From the NCBI RefSeq assembly GCF_004762045.1, contig NZ_SJOM01000007.1, forward strand, positions 4,503,609-4,567,608: a stretch of 64,000 nucleotides of DNA, read 5' to 3'. This stretch comes from Mycobacterium sp. DL99. GTDB lineage: Bacteria; Actinomycetota; Actinomycetes; Mycobacteriales; Mycobacteriaceae. Positions 1-8,254 of the stretch are shown here, one piece after another. The stretch's first letter is position 1. Every line of letters begins with the position of its first letter. The notes beneath the pieces are model-generated. The model did not search any database, was not told where the DNA came from, and was given only the letters and a program-made list of their open reading frames with translations. The translations under genes were made by a program, and so were the position numbers.

Positions 1-708
1 ATCGCCGGGCCGCTGCCGCCGAGTGTGCCCTACGACTCCGCCACCCCCGAGGATCTGACCGAGACCGTGCGCCTGGTGGAGGCCACCGGCAAGCGCATCA
101 TCGCCACCGCCGCCGACACCCGCGACCACGACGCGCTGCGGGAGATCGTCGGCAAGGGTGTCGCTGAGTTCGGCCGGCTCGACGTCATCGTGGCCAATGC
201 GGGCATCACGGTGCCCGAGCCGTGGAACGAGACCACCCCCGAGTCGTTCCGCGACGTCATGGACATCAACGTCACCGGAACCTGGAACACCGTGATGGCC
301 GGTGCCCAGCACATCATCGACGGCGGCCGCGGCGGGTCGATCATCCTGATCAGCTCGGCCGCCGGCATCAAGATGCAGCCGTTCATGGTGCACTACACCG
401 CCAGCAAGCACGCCGTCGCCGGTATGGCCCGGGCGTTCGCGGCCGAACTGGGCAAGCACAAGATCCGGGTGAACAGCCTGCATCCGGGTGCGGTCAACAC
501 CCCGATGGGAACCGGCGACATGCTGGCCGCCCTCAACCGGGCCAATGACACCAACCCTGGCCTTATGCAGATGGTGACGCCGTTCCTGCCGGATTACATC
601 GCCGAACCCGAGGACATCGCCGATGCCGCGATCTGGCTGGCGAGCGACGAGTCACGGTATGTCACCGCCAGCCGGGTGGCCGTCGATCTGGGCTCCACCC
701 AGTTCTAG
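1..708 (+). CDS. Mycofactocin-coupled SDR family oxidoreductase, 5'-truncated
   Basis: The reading frame is open from the first base, so this is the C-terminal 235 residues of an SDR whose N-terminal Rossmann glycine motif lies outside the window. Visible SDR landmarks are NAG (VANAGIT), the catalytic Ser in ISSAAG and YTASK (Tyr/Lys). The insert beginning GPLPPSVPYDSATPEDL, before the NAG motif, is typical of the mycofactocin-coupled SDR group, which keeps its nicotinamide cofactor tightly bound and passes electrons to mycofactocin. It ends 6 bp before the acyl-adenylating gene, so the two are probably cotranscribed. The substrate is unknown; a hydroxylated terpenoid or steroid-like alcohol is only an inference from the surroundings. 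Confidence 0.88.
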   Translation: MAGPLPPSVPYDSATPEDLTETVRLVEATGKRIIATAADTRDHDALREIVGKGVAEFGRLDVIVANAGITVPEPWNETTPESFRDVMDINVTGTWNTVMAGAQHIIDGGRGGSIILISSAAGIKMQPFMVHYTASKHAVAGMARAFAAELGKHKIRVNSLHPGAVNTPMGTGDMLAALNRANDTNPGLMQMVTPFLPDYIAEPEDIADAAIWLASDESRYVTASRVAVDLGSTQF

Positions 709-714
709 GCCGGC

Positions 715-2205
715 ATGTCCAGCCCGATATCCACGGACTTCGCCGACAGTCTGGCCACCGGGCTGGACGCCTACCGTGACCAACCGTTCATCGAGTTCGC
801 CCGAAAATGGTACTCGGGCAACGAGATCACCCAGTTCATCGAGCAGGTGTCGGTCGTGCTGCGGGACGCGGGCGTTGGGCCCGACGAGCCGGTCGGCATC
901 GTCGTGCGCAACCGGGTGGCCCACGCCGCGGCGATCCTCGGGTTCATCGCGTCGCGCCGCCCGGTGGTGATGATCTACTCGTACCAGTCGGCCACCGCGA
1001 TCGCCCGCGATGCCGAAAGCCTGCGTCTGCCGGCGATCCTCGCCGATATCGACGACTGGACACCCGAACTCAACGGCGCGGTGCGCGCGGCCGGATCGGC
1101 CGGTGTCTCGTTGTCCGGTGAGCCGCTCGGGGTCGGCACGATCGCGGCGCGGCAGCCCGGCAGCCGACACGACCCAACCCTGGAACAGTCCGGCCTGCAC
1201 ATCCTCACCAGCGGCACCACCGGCCCACCCAAGCGAATCCCGGTCGCCACCAAGGTGCTTGCCCACACCGTGCTGAGCATGACGATCGGTGCGGGCACCG
1301 AAGTGGTCGGCCCCGACGCTCCACCCGCGCTCGTCTACTGGCCGTTCGGCAGCATCGGCGTGTGCCAGCTGCTGGCCGCACCGTGCTCGGGCAAGCGCAT
1401 GGTGCTGCTGGAGAAGTTCAGCGTCCCCGAGTGGGTCCAGGCGATCAAGACCTACCGGATCACCCGGGCGGGCGTGCAGCCCGCGATCCTCCGGATGCTG
1501 CTGCAGGCCGACGTTCCTCCCGAGGATCTGGCGTCGCTGCAGGGACTCTCGGGCGGCTCCGGACCGTTGGAGCCGGAACTGCGGACGGAGTTCGAGAGTC
1601 GCTACGGCATACCATTGCTATGGGCCTACGGGGCAACCGAATTCGCCGGATCGGTGTGCAGCTGGACCCCAGAGTTGTACCGCCGGTATGGCGCGGACAA
1701 GCCGGACAGCGTCGGCCGGCCGCTGCCCGGTGTGCGCGTCCGCATCGTCGATCCAGACACTGCGGCCGAGGTTCCGGCGGGCAGCATCGGGCTGCTCGAA
1801 GCCAGCGTCGCAGTCATCGGACCGGACTGGGTGCGCACCACCGATCTGGCCTCGGTGGACGAGGACGGGTTCGTCACCCTGCACGGGCGAGGCGACGGCG
1901 CGATCAACCGCGGTGGCTTCAAGATTCTCCCGGAAACGGTTCGGCGGGTCCTGATCTCGCATCCCAGCGTGCTCGATGCCTGCGTCGTGGGTGTTCCGGA
2001 TGCCCGCCTCGGCGCGGTTCCGTTCGCTGCGGTCGAGCTACGACGCGATGTTGTCGCGCCCACCGAGGCCGAACTGAAAGACCTGGTGCGCGAGGTGCTT
2101 CCGAGCCATCACGTGCCGGTGGCCGTGGCGGTCGTCGATGCGCTCCCCCGCAATGCCGCCCTCAAGGTGCGGCCGGGAGACGTTGCGGCGCTGTACGGCC
2201 CATAA
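715..2205 (+). CDS. Class I adenylate-forming enzyme (acyl-CoA synthetase family)
   Basis: The 496-residue protein has the motifs of acyl/aryl-CoA ligases: the phosphate-binding loop LTSGTTGPPK at about residues 162-172, YGATEF near 304, the TTDLA motif near 375, the hinge region GRGDGAINRGG near 392 and the C-terminal lysine in NAALKV near 483. It would activate a carboxylic acid as acyl-AMP and normally transfer it to CoA. It is slightly shorter than typical FadD proteins. It follows the mycofactocin SDR after 6 bp, suggesting alcohol oxidation followed by acid activation. It ends 17 bp before a convergent hydrolase gene. The substrate cannot be read from the sequence. Confidence 0.88.
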   Translation: MSSPISTDFADSLATGLDAYRDQPFIEFARKWYSGNEITQFIEQVSVVLRDAGVGPDEPVGIVVRNRVAHAAAILGFIASRRPVVMIYSYQSATAIARDAESLRLPAILADIDDWTPELNGAVRAAGSAGVSLSGEPLGVGTIAARQPGSRHDPTLEQSGLHILTSGTTGPPKRIPVATKVLAHTVLSMTIGAGTEVVGPDAPPALVYWPFGSIGVCQLLAAPCSGKRMVLLEKFSVPEWVQAIKTYRITRAGVQPAILRMLLQADVPPEDLASLQGLSGGSGPLEPELRTEFESRYGIPLLWAYGATEFAGSVCSWTPELYRRYGADKPDSVGRPLPGVRVRIVDPDTAAEVPAGSIGLLEASVAVIGPDWVRTTDLASVDEDGFVTLHGRGDGAINRGGFKILPETVRRVLISHPSVLDACVVGVPDARLGAVPFAAVELRRDVVAPTEAELKDLVREVLPSHHVPVAVAVVDALPRNAALKVRPGDVAALYGP

Positions 2206-2222
2206 CTCTTCGCGAGACTAGG

Positions 2223-3131
2223 TCAGACCGAACCCAAGGTCCGGGTCAGGAACTTCAGCTGATCCTGGACCGCAGTGTCGAACCAGTCATGGCCCGGCCA
2301 CACGTCGAAGTGATCGCACGGGTAGTGATGGACCTGAGCCCTGGCCTGTACGGCCGTCTTCATCACCGAGTTGGCCGGCACGAACCGGTCGAAGTCGGCG
2401 ATCTGAATCAGCACCGGGCACTTCAGTGCCTTGGCCGCGGCGCCGGTGCGGATCTGCACCAGTTCCATCCCGATGGCCGAATCGACTTCGTTGCGCCACG
2501 TCGGCCCGGCGATGGCACGGTAGCTGTCGTATGCACCGTCGAGGGCCAGCGCGCCGGCCTCCCCTGGTTTGGCCACCAGCGGCATCAACGTCGGTGCCCG
2601 GCCGGCCGCAACGGCCACGCGGCTTTTCACCCCCGCCAGGGTCCAGCGCAGCGCCGATGCGACATCGCCATGCGCCACGGCCGCACGACTGGCGGCCAGC
2701 CCACTCGTCAGCGGCGTCATGCCGATCACCGCGGCCACGTCGGCGCACTGCGCGGCCACGCGCAGGACGTGACTACCCGAGAACGACGATCCCCACAGCA
2801 CCACCCGGCTGCGATCCACCCCCGGCAATTGTTGAGCGGCGGCGATGGCTGCTGCGTAATCCGCCATCTGGCGCTCGACCGAAACGCTCTGCCGCGGTTG
2901 CCCGTCGGAGGCTCCGAAGCCGCGGTAGTCGAAGGCCACCACGTCCAACCCGGCCGCGCTGAACCGCTCCGCGAATGGCTGCAGGCCGGAGTCCTTGGTG
3001 CCGCCGAACCCGTGCGCCATCACCACCACCGGTCGTCCCGCCGCCCCGGTGTACCCGTCCCCGGCCGCGGCGAAATGCCAGGCGCTGCACCGGTCACCGG
3101 CCGAGAAGAACGTGAGCTCGGTGTAGGTCAT
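2223..3131 (-). CDS. Alpha/beta hydrolase
   Basis: The 302-residue protein has the alpha/beta-hydrolase layout: an oxyanion-region HGFGG near residue 40, the FDYRGFGASDG strand-turn near 68-77, a nucleophile elbow WGSSFSG with the probable catalytic Ser near 116, and a late His in the segment CDHFDVWPGHDW. It resembles the dienelactone hydrolase / S15-peptidase-like group rather than a lipase with a signal peptide; no export signal is visible. Its start overlaps the stop of the upstream flavin monooxygenase gene by 4 bp (ATGA), so it is translationally coupled to it. An ester or lactone made by the monooxygenase would be a logical substrate, but that is inference. Confidence 0.85.
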   Translation of the reverse strand: MTYTELTFFSAGDRCSAWHFAAAGDGYTGAAGRPVVVMAHGFGGTKDSGLQPFAERFSAAGLDVVAFDYRGFGASDGQPRQSVSVERQMADYAAAIAAAQQLPGVDRSRVVLWGSSFSGSHVLRVAAQCADVAAVIGMTPLTSGLAASRAAVAHGDVASALRWTLAGVKSRVAVAAGRAPTLMPLVAKPGEAGALALDGAYDSYRAIAGPTWRNEVDSAIGMELVQIRTGAAAKALKCPVLIQIADFDRFVPANSVMKTAVQARAQVHHYPCDHFDVWPGHDWFDTAVQDQLKFLTRTLGSV

Positions 3132-4483
3132 GCCGTCACTCCGGCGGTCAGACCGGCGCGGTCGGCTGCTCGCTTGGCCCCGGCGGGCAATTCGCGCGTG
3201 CGGATATCGTGCTCGTAATAGAAGTAGTCCACCTGCTGGGTGTGCCGGGGCCGGTCAGTGCAATGTCCACCGTGCAGTTGCTGATCGGCATCGATCACCC
3301 GCTCCATCTCCGGCACCGGCGGCAGGGCGTAGCGTCCGACCGCGTAGGCCGCCAGCAACCGGGACTGGCATTCCACGAACGGGAACAGCGTCGGAATCGC
3401 CTGCGCGAAACCCATGAACACCAGATCGTCCATGCCGGGCTTGAACATCCGCTTGTAGAGCCGGATGTGATTGTCGGGTGCACTGATGACATCCCGGTCG
3501 AAGAACGGGAAGGTGATGTTGTAGCCCGTCGCATAGACGATCACATCGAAGTCGCCGCTCGTCCCGTCCTCGAAATGCACGGTGGCGCCGTCCAGGCGGG
3601 ACACGTTCGGCTTGGGGATTACATCGCCGGACCCCAGCCGCAACGGCAACTCCACCGACTGCGTCGGATGCGCTTCGAAGAGCTTGTGATTCGGCGCAGG
3701 CAGGCCGTACATCGTCGGATCGGTACCCAGCATCGGCCCGATCAGCTGGACCATCTTGCGCTGCCACGACAACGGCAGATATGGATTGGTGCGGAAGTAC
3801 TTGTCACCTGGTTGTCCTGCAATGTATTTCGGGACGATCCAGGCGCTCGAGCGGGTGGACAGCGTCACCTCGTTCTGCAACGACTTGGATGACAACTCCA
3901 CGGTGATATCGGCGGCACTGTTCCCGATGCCCACCACCAGAATCCGCTTGCCGGTCAACTCAAGCGGTTCCTTCGGGTCGATGTAGTGGTGCGAATGGAT
4001 CTCGTCACCGGTGAACGTCCCGGGAAACTCCGGCAGTCGCGGGTCCCAGTGATGACCGTTGGCGACGACCAGCAGGTCGAACTCGCGGCGGGCGCCGGCC
4101 TGATCCTCGATCTCCCAACCACCCCCGTCGATCCGGGCCGCGTGCACCACTCCGTTGGTGAACTCGATGTTCTCCGACAACCCGAACGCATTCGCGTAGG
4201 CATCCAGATAGGACTTGATGTCGGAGTGATGTGGGAACGACGGGAAGTGCTCGGGGACCGGAAAGTCCTTGAACGACAACCGATGCTTGCTGGTATCGAT
4301 GTGCAGGGATCGGTACGCGCTGCTGTGCCCGTTCGGATTGCCGAAGGCCCAGTTCCCACCGATTCGGTCCGACGTCTCGAACGTCGTGTACGGCACCCGG
4401 TAGTCCTTGAGCATCTTCCCGGCGGTGAGCCCGCTGATGCCCGCGCCGATGATCGCGGTCCGCGGCAGTGAACGCTGCAACAC
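3128..4483 (-). CDS. Flavin-containing monooxygenase (FMO/Baeyer-Villiger type)
   Basis: The 451-residue protein carries an N-terminal FAD-binding IGAGISG motif at residues 12-18, the FMO fingerprint F-x-G-x3-H-x3-Y as FTGDEIHSHHY, and a second nucleotide-binding motif VVGIGNSAADI for NADPH. It should insert oxygen into a ketone or a nitrogen/sulfur centre. The GTG start has an AAGGAG Shine-Dalgarno five bases upstream. It is followed without a gap by an alpha/beta hydrolase, the classic pairing for Baeyer-Villiger oxidation of a ketone to an ester or lactone and then hydrolysis. Two perfect palindromes lie in its promoter region (see 4526-4561). Confidence 0.9.
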   Translation of the reverse strand: MLQRSLPRTAIIGAGISGLTAGKMLKDYRVPYTTFETSDRIGGNWAFGNPNGHSSAYRSLHIDTSKHRLSFKDFPVPEHFPSFPHHSDIKSYLDAYANAFGLSENIEFTNGVVHAARIDGGGWEIEDQAGARREFDLLVVANGHHWDPRLPEFPGTFTGDEIHSHHYIDPKEPLELTGKRILVVGIGNSAADITVELSSKSLQNEVTLSTRSSAWIVPKYIAGQPGDKYFRTNPYLPLSWQRKMVQLIGPMLGTDPTMYGLPAPNHKLFEAHPTQSVELPLRLGSGDVIPKPNVSRLDGATVHFEDGTSGDFDVIVYATGYNITFPFFDRDVISAPDNHIRLYKRMFKPGMDDLVFMGFAQAIPTLFPFVECQSRLLAAYAVGRYALPPVPEMERVIDADQQLHGGHCTDRPRHTQQVDYFYYEHDIRTRELPAGAKRAADRAGLTAGVTA

Positions 4484-4525
4484 AGTGCTCCTTCACGTTG
4501 TGATGCAGAACACTAACAGCGGGCT

Positions 4526-4561
4526 TTGACGGACGTCAATGAATTCTGACAAGTGTCAGAA
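4526..4561. promoter_or_regulatory. Two adjacent perfect palindromes upstream of the FMO gene
   Basis: TTGACG-GA-CGTCAA (4526-4539) and TTCTGACA-AG-TGTCAGAA (4544-4561) are both perfect inverted repeats with a 2-bp centre, 43-78 bp upstream of the GTG start of the minus-strand FMO gene. They look like operators for a dimeric repressor, and the two share a TGAC/GTCA half-site. The regulator is not identifiable in the window. Confidence 0.5.
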
Positions 4562-4568
4562 ACGCCGC

Positions 4569-4596
4569 GAGCAGTCCCCCGAACGGGAGACTGCTC
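4569..4596 (-). terminator. Hairpin downstream of the MaoC gene
   Basis: GAGCAGTC (4569-4576) pairs with GACTGCTC (4589-4596); after one mismatch an inner CCC/GGG extends the stem with a GAAC loop. It lies between the MaoC stop at 4628 and the promoter region of the next minus-strand gene, the place expected for a terminator. No clear U-tract follows, as is usual in mycobacteria. Confidence 0.5.
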
Positions 4597-4627
4597 GTCG
4601 GAAATTCCGCCGGAAACCGGCCTGGGA

Positions 4628-5080
4628 TCAGGCGATGAAGCGGATGATCGACTCGGCGACCGCAGCCGGCTTGTCCGAGCCTTCGATCTCGACAGTCACG
4701 GTCATGGTCGCCTGCACCGCACCGTCGAGCTGGGCGACATCGGCGATCGTCGCACTTGCCCGCACCTTGGAGCCGACCCGAACCGGGGTGATGAACCGAA
4801 CCTTGTTGTAGCCGTAGTTGATCGCCATCGCGATGTTGTCGACGCGATAGAGCTGATGCGTGAAGTGCGGCAACAGCGACAGGGTCAGCAGGCCGTGTGC
4901 GATGGTCCCGCCGAAGGGGCCGCCCGCCGCCTTGTCCGGGTCGACGTGGATCCACTGATGGTCATCGGTGGCGTCGGCGAACAGGTTCACCCGGTCCTGG
5001 GTGATCTCCATCCATTCGGTCGGGCCCAACTCGCTGCCCTTCGCCGCCACGAACTCGTCAAGACCGTCGAAGACTTTCAC
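4628..5080 (-). CDS. MaoC-like (R)-specific enoyl-CoA hydratase
   Basis: This 150-residue single-hotdog protein contains the hydratase-2 signature FADATDDHQWIHVD with the catalytic Asp and His, followed by GGTIAHGLLTLSL. From memory it is close in length and motif to M. tuberculosis Rv0130 (HtdZ type), which hydrates 2-enoyl-CoA to (R)-3-hydroxyacyl-CoA. Two GTG starts are possible; the one at 5080 is preferred because GAGAGGAG lies five bases upstream of it, whereas the GTG at 5086 abuts the Shine-Dalgarno. It lies 22 bp downstream of purU on the same strand and may be cotranscribed with it, although the two functions are unrelated. Confidence 0.87.
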   Translation of the reverse strand: MKVFDGLDEFVAAKGSELGPTEWMEITQDRVNLFADATDDHQWIHVDPDKAAGGPFGGTIAHGLLTLSLLPHFTHQLYRVDNIAMAINYGYNKVRFITPVRVGSKVRASATIADVAQLDGAVQATMTVTVEIEGSDKPAAVAESIIRFIA

Positions 5081-5102
5081 GCTCACTCCTCTCGAACCGT
5101 GG

Positions 5103-5993
5103 TCAGAGGACCACGGTCTGATTTCCGAACCGGACTACGCGGTCCTCACAGTGCCACAGCACCGCGCGCGACAACACCAGCCGCTCCACGTCCGCACCCA
5201 GCCGCGCCAGGTCACCGACCGAATGGCGGTGGTCCACACGGACCACGTCCTGTTCGATGATCGGCCCCTCATCGAGATCTCCGGTCACGTAATGCGCTGT
5301 CGCACCGACCAACTTGACCCCGCGTTCCTTTGCCCTGCGGTACGGCGCCGCACCGATGAACGCCGGCAGGAACGAGTGATGGATGTTGATCAGCGGGCAG
5401 CCCACGGCATCGAGGAACTCGGGAGTGAGGATCTGCATGTACCGGGCCAGCACCACGAGATCGACGTTGCCGCGCAACAACTCCAGCAGGCGCTGTTCGG
5501 CTTCGACCCGGTTCTCAGGGGTCGCGGGAACGTAGAGGAACGGCACACCGAACGCACGCACCTGATCGGCAAGGTCGGGATGGTTCGAGATGACCATGAC
5601 CACGGACATGTCGAGTTCACCGCGCCGGTTGCGCCACAACAGATCCAGTAGGCAGTGATCCTCGCGGGAGGCCATCAGCGCCACCCGTTTGGGTTTGGCG
5701 GCCTCGGTCAGACGGAAGTCCATCTCGAACGGTTCGGCCACCTGCCGCCGGAAGTCGCGCTCAAGTTCGTCGCGCGCCGCGGCCAACCCCGGTAGGTGGA
5801 AGATCGTCCGCTGAATGAAGGTGCCGCCGGTCTGCTCGGTGGAGTGCTGATCCAGCGACACGATGTTGGCGCCGGCGCCGGTGAGGAAGCCGCTGATCGC
5901 AGCGACCAAGCCGGGCCGGTCTGCGCAACGCAGCAGCAGCCTGCCGACATCGCGAGCCGGCAGGGCGGTTGCTTTCGGATACTCCTCGGTCAT
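5103..5993 (-). CDS. purU: Formyltetrahydrofolate deformylase PurU
   Basis: PurU hydrolyses 10-formyltetrahydrofolate to formate and tetrahydrofolate. An N-terminal ACT domain (about residues 10-90, LLLRCADRPGLVAAISGFL) precedes a formyltransferase-fold domain with MASREDHCLLDLLWR, VVLARYMQIL and the active-site INIHHSFLPAF segment, then LDEGPIIEQD. These match mycobacterial PurU closely. The frame is open to 6050, but the ATG at 5993 (protein starting MTEEYPK, 296 residues) gives the usual family length. It is a housekeeping C1-metabolism gene and marks a core-genome patch between two catabolic groups. Confidence 0.94.
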   Translation of the reverse strand: MTEEYPKATALPARDVGRLLLRCADRPGLVAAISGFLTGAGANIVSLDQHSTEQTGGTFIQRTIFHLPGLAAARDELERDFRRQVAEPFEMDFRLTEAAKPKRVALMASREDHCLLDLLWRNRRGELDMSVVMVISNHPDLADQVRAFGVPFLYVPATPENRVEAEQRLLELLRGNVDLVVLARYMQILTPEFLDAVGCPLINIHHSFLPAFIGAAPYRRAKERGVKLVGATAHYVTGDLDEGPIIEQDVVRVDHRHSVGDLARLGADVERLVLSRAVLWHCEDRVVRFGNQTVVL

Positions 5994-6452
5994 CACCAAC
6001 AGAATGTCACCTGGGCTGCGAGGCCCGGACACTACCCACCAATGCATCACCGGCCCGAAAGGGCCGAGCCGACGCGAAGTCGATCGCCATTCACCGTGGC
6101 GCGCTATCCCCGAAGCGCTGGCTGAGGGCCGTCACAGCAAAAGCTCGCCGCCACACCCGGACACCACCCATTCGACATCGCCGTCAATTCAGAATTTTTG
6201 CCACCGCCATCTTCAATCGACGTATACGGGATAAATAGCGCGATCCGAATTTGCCAGAATTGCATGTACCCGTCAGTAAATCGGAGACGTCCGGACAGAA
6301 TTCATCGCCCTCCTGGACAAGATTTCTCAGCTCGCTGGAATTCCCCTACGAGGCGGCGCAATACTCATCACACGTATTCGCACAACCGTGCTACACGCCA
6401 AAATCAGCCGTCCCAGTCGAAAGGCACGGCTGACCGACGAAATGGATTCCAG
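5994..6452. other. 459-bp non-coding region, AT-richer than its surroundings
   Basis: No convincing gene is visible. The stretch 6180-6390 is noticeably richer in A/T than the flanking genes (for example CAGAATTTTTGCC, GGGATAAATAGCG, CAGAATTGCATG), as expected for a promoter zone between the minus-strand purU and the plus-strand acyltransferase cassette, or for recently acquired DNA. The frame of the following gene stays open back to 6198, but that extension is rich in Arg, Asn and Pro and has no family-like sequence, so it was not called coding. Confidence 0.5.
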
Positions 6453-7208
6453 ATGACCGCTCCCCAACTCGATGCCGCAGGCCGCCGCTGCGTGACATTG
6501 GACGAAAGCCCAAGCTGGTGGGACCCCGAAAGCGAGTGCACGATCGTCGTGGCCCGGCCGGCCGCGGAACGTGAGCTGTGGAACGAATACGTCTACGGCG
6601 CCCAGTCCAACTACCGCAAACACGGAGTGGAATGCGCGCTGGATCCGAAAACCCTAAGGACAGGCGAGGATACGGCGCTGTTCTGCGTCGGGATCAACAG
6701 TGCCGGCGACGTCGTCGGCGGCCTGCGGGCCAAGGGGCCGCACCAGCACGTCGAGGACAGCCATGCAATCGTCGAATGGAGCGGACAGCCCGCACTCGAT
6801 TCGGTACGCAAGATGATCGCCGACCGCCTGCCGTTCGGAGTGGTCGAGATGAAGACCGCCTGGGTATGCGACGACCCGGAACAGAGCCGCGCACTCACCG
6901 ATACGCTGGCGCGTATGCCGCTGCACGCCATGACACTGTTGGACATTCAATTTGCCATGGCAACAGCCGCGGCCTATGTACTCAAACGCTGGTTGTCATC
7001 GGGCGGGGTGCTCGCGGCAAGAATTCCGGCGACGCCCTATCCGGACGAGCGATACCAGACGAAGATGATGTGGTGGGATAGCAGAACATTCGCCAACCAC
7101 GCGGACCCGGGGCAGCTGTCGCGCTACTTCGCCGAGGCCCAGAGGATCAGCCCGCACACGGCCGCAGCCGGCTTCGACGCCCACACTCAGACCGCGGTGG
7201 GACGATGA
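6453..7208 (+). CDS. GNAT-fold acyltransferase, FeeM / autoinducer-synthase-like
   Basis: The 251-residue protein is not a standard enzyme of this region. Its middle (about residues 60-150) reads like the N-acyl amino acid synthase (FeeM) and acyl-homoserine-lactone synthase group of GNAT folds: ALFCVGINSAGDVVGGLR resembles the beta4-beta5 strand pair carrying the conserved Gly-x-Arg, then VVEMKTAWV and a long helix. Such enzymes join an acyl-ACP or acyl-CoA to an amino group. Start chosen at ATG 6453 because upstream codons look non-coding; no strong Shine-Dalgarno is visible. Its stop overlaps the next start by 4 bp (ATGA), tying it to the ThiF-like gene. Family assignment is tentative. Confidence 0.6.
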   Translation: MTAPQLDAAGRRCVTLDESPSWWDPESECTIVVARPAAERELWNEYVYGAQSNYRKHGVECALDPKTLRTGEDTALFCVGINSAGDVVGGLRAKGPHQHVEDSHAIVEWSGQPALDSVRKMIADRLPFGVVEMKTAWVCDDPEQSRALTDTLARMPLHAMTLLDIQFAMATAAAYVLKRWLSSGGVLAARIPATPYPDERYQTKMMWWDSRTFANHADPGQLSRYFAEAQRISPHTAAAGFDAHTQTAVGR

Positions 7209-8254
7209 CCGACAAAAACACCCACGCAAGCATCGGGAATTCCGAATTGGGCGAACTCAACCACCCCGATCAGCATCGCGCGATCTTCATCGACGACGAA
7301 TTCACCCTCGACCAGCTGCGCCGGGACCCGCGCATCACCGTCATCGATGAGTGTCACGAGCAGCGGTCCGCACTGCGCACGCTTGTTCCTGCGGTCGGCC
7401 AGGAAGTGCACGACGAGCCGACCCGGTGGGCTTACTACCCATGGCGTCGCAGCCTGGTGCATATTCTGGGGCCGGCCGCGTTCAATCGGTTGCGCCTGGA
7501 CCGCAACCGCAACCTCGTCACCGCCGGCGAACAGCGACGATTGTCGGGCCTGAGGATCGGTGTCATCGGTCTCAGCGTCGGACACGCCATCGCCTACAAC
7601 CTGGCCACCGAGGGGCTGTGCGGCGAGATTCGCCTCACCGACTTCGACGCACTCGAGTTGGCGAACCTCAACCGGGTCCCCGGCACCGTGTTCGATCTCG
7701 GGTTGAACAAGGCGGTGGTGGCCGCGCGCCGAATCGCCGAGATCGACCCCTACATCGAGGTTCGGATCGACCGCAACGGTGCGGTGCCCGAGTCCATCGA
7801 CCAGTTCCTGGAGGGGCTCGACGTCATCGTCGAGGAATGCGACTCACTGGATGCCAAAGTGCTTGTCCGCGAGGCTGCCCGGGCCCGACGACTGCCTGTG
7901 CTGATGACCACGGGTGATCGCGGGCTACTCGATGTCGAACGGTTCGACCTCGAACCCACGCGGCCGATCCTGCACGGCCTGCTCGGCGACATCGCCGCGC
8001 GCGACCTGGCCGGGCTCAGCAGCAAGGACAAAGTGCCCCACGTGCTGCGCATTCTCGACGCGGCTCAGCTCTCACCCCGGATGGCGGCCTCGCTGGTCGA
8101 GGTCGGCAAGACGTTGAGCACCTGGCCCCAACTCGCCTCCGAGGTCGTGCTCGGGGCGACGGTCGTGGCCAATGCCGTGCGGCGTATCGGCCTGGGTGAG
8201 CCGATGCCGTCGGGGCGGGTCCGCGTCGATATAGGCCGCGCACATGACCAATGA
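7205..8254 (+). CDS. ThiF/E1-like adenylyltransferase
   Basis: The 349-residue protein has an E1/ThiF/MoeB-type Rossmann domain at about residues 115-270: IGVIGLSVGHAIAYNLA as the nucleotide loop, then RLTDFDALELANLNR (Asp and the N-x-x-R Arg that contact ATP), and VIVEECDS. The usual GxGGxG is GLSVGHA. The zinc CxxC pairs and an obvious catalytic cysteine of canonical E1 enzymes are absent. From memory it resembles the N-terminal half of the Rv1355c (MoeY-like) family, but the C-terminal nitroreductase-like half is missing. It probably adenylates a carboxylate; the substrate may come from the acyltransferase to which it is coupled. Confidence 0.7.
   Translation: MTDKNTHASIGNSELGELNHPDQHRAIFIDDEFTLDQLRRDPRITVIDECHEQRSALRTLVPAVGQEVHDEPTRWAYYPWRRSLVHILGPAAFNRLRLDRNRNLVTAGEQRRLSGLRIGVIGLSVGHAIAYNLATEGLCGEIRLTDFDALELANLNRVPGTVFDLGLNKAVVAARRIAEIDPYIEVRIDRNGAVPESIDQFLEGLDVIVEECDSLDAKVLVREAARARRLPVLMTTGDRGLLDVERFDLEPTRPILHGLLGDIAARDLAGLSSKDKVPHVLRILDAAQLSPRMAASLVEVGKTLSTWPQLASEVVLGATVVANAVRRIGLGEPMPSGRVRVDIGRAHDQ

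Noticed and set aside
1362..3218. Very long plus-strand frame of 618 codons across the acyl-adenylating gene and the hydrolase
   Set aside because: It is a shadow of two real genes in other frames: Arg/Gly/Pro-rich translation, no domain, and it crosses the convergent stop codons.
6198..6452. 85-codon N-terminal extension of the FeeM-like gene
   Set aside because: The extension is rich in Arg, Asn, Pro and His without family resemblance and lies in A/T-rich promoter-like DNA; ATG 6453 was preferred.
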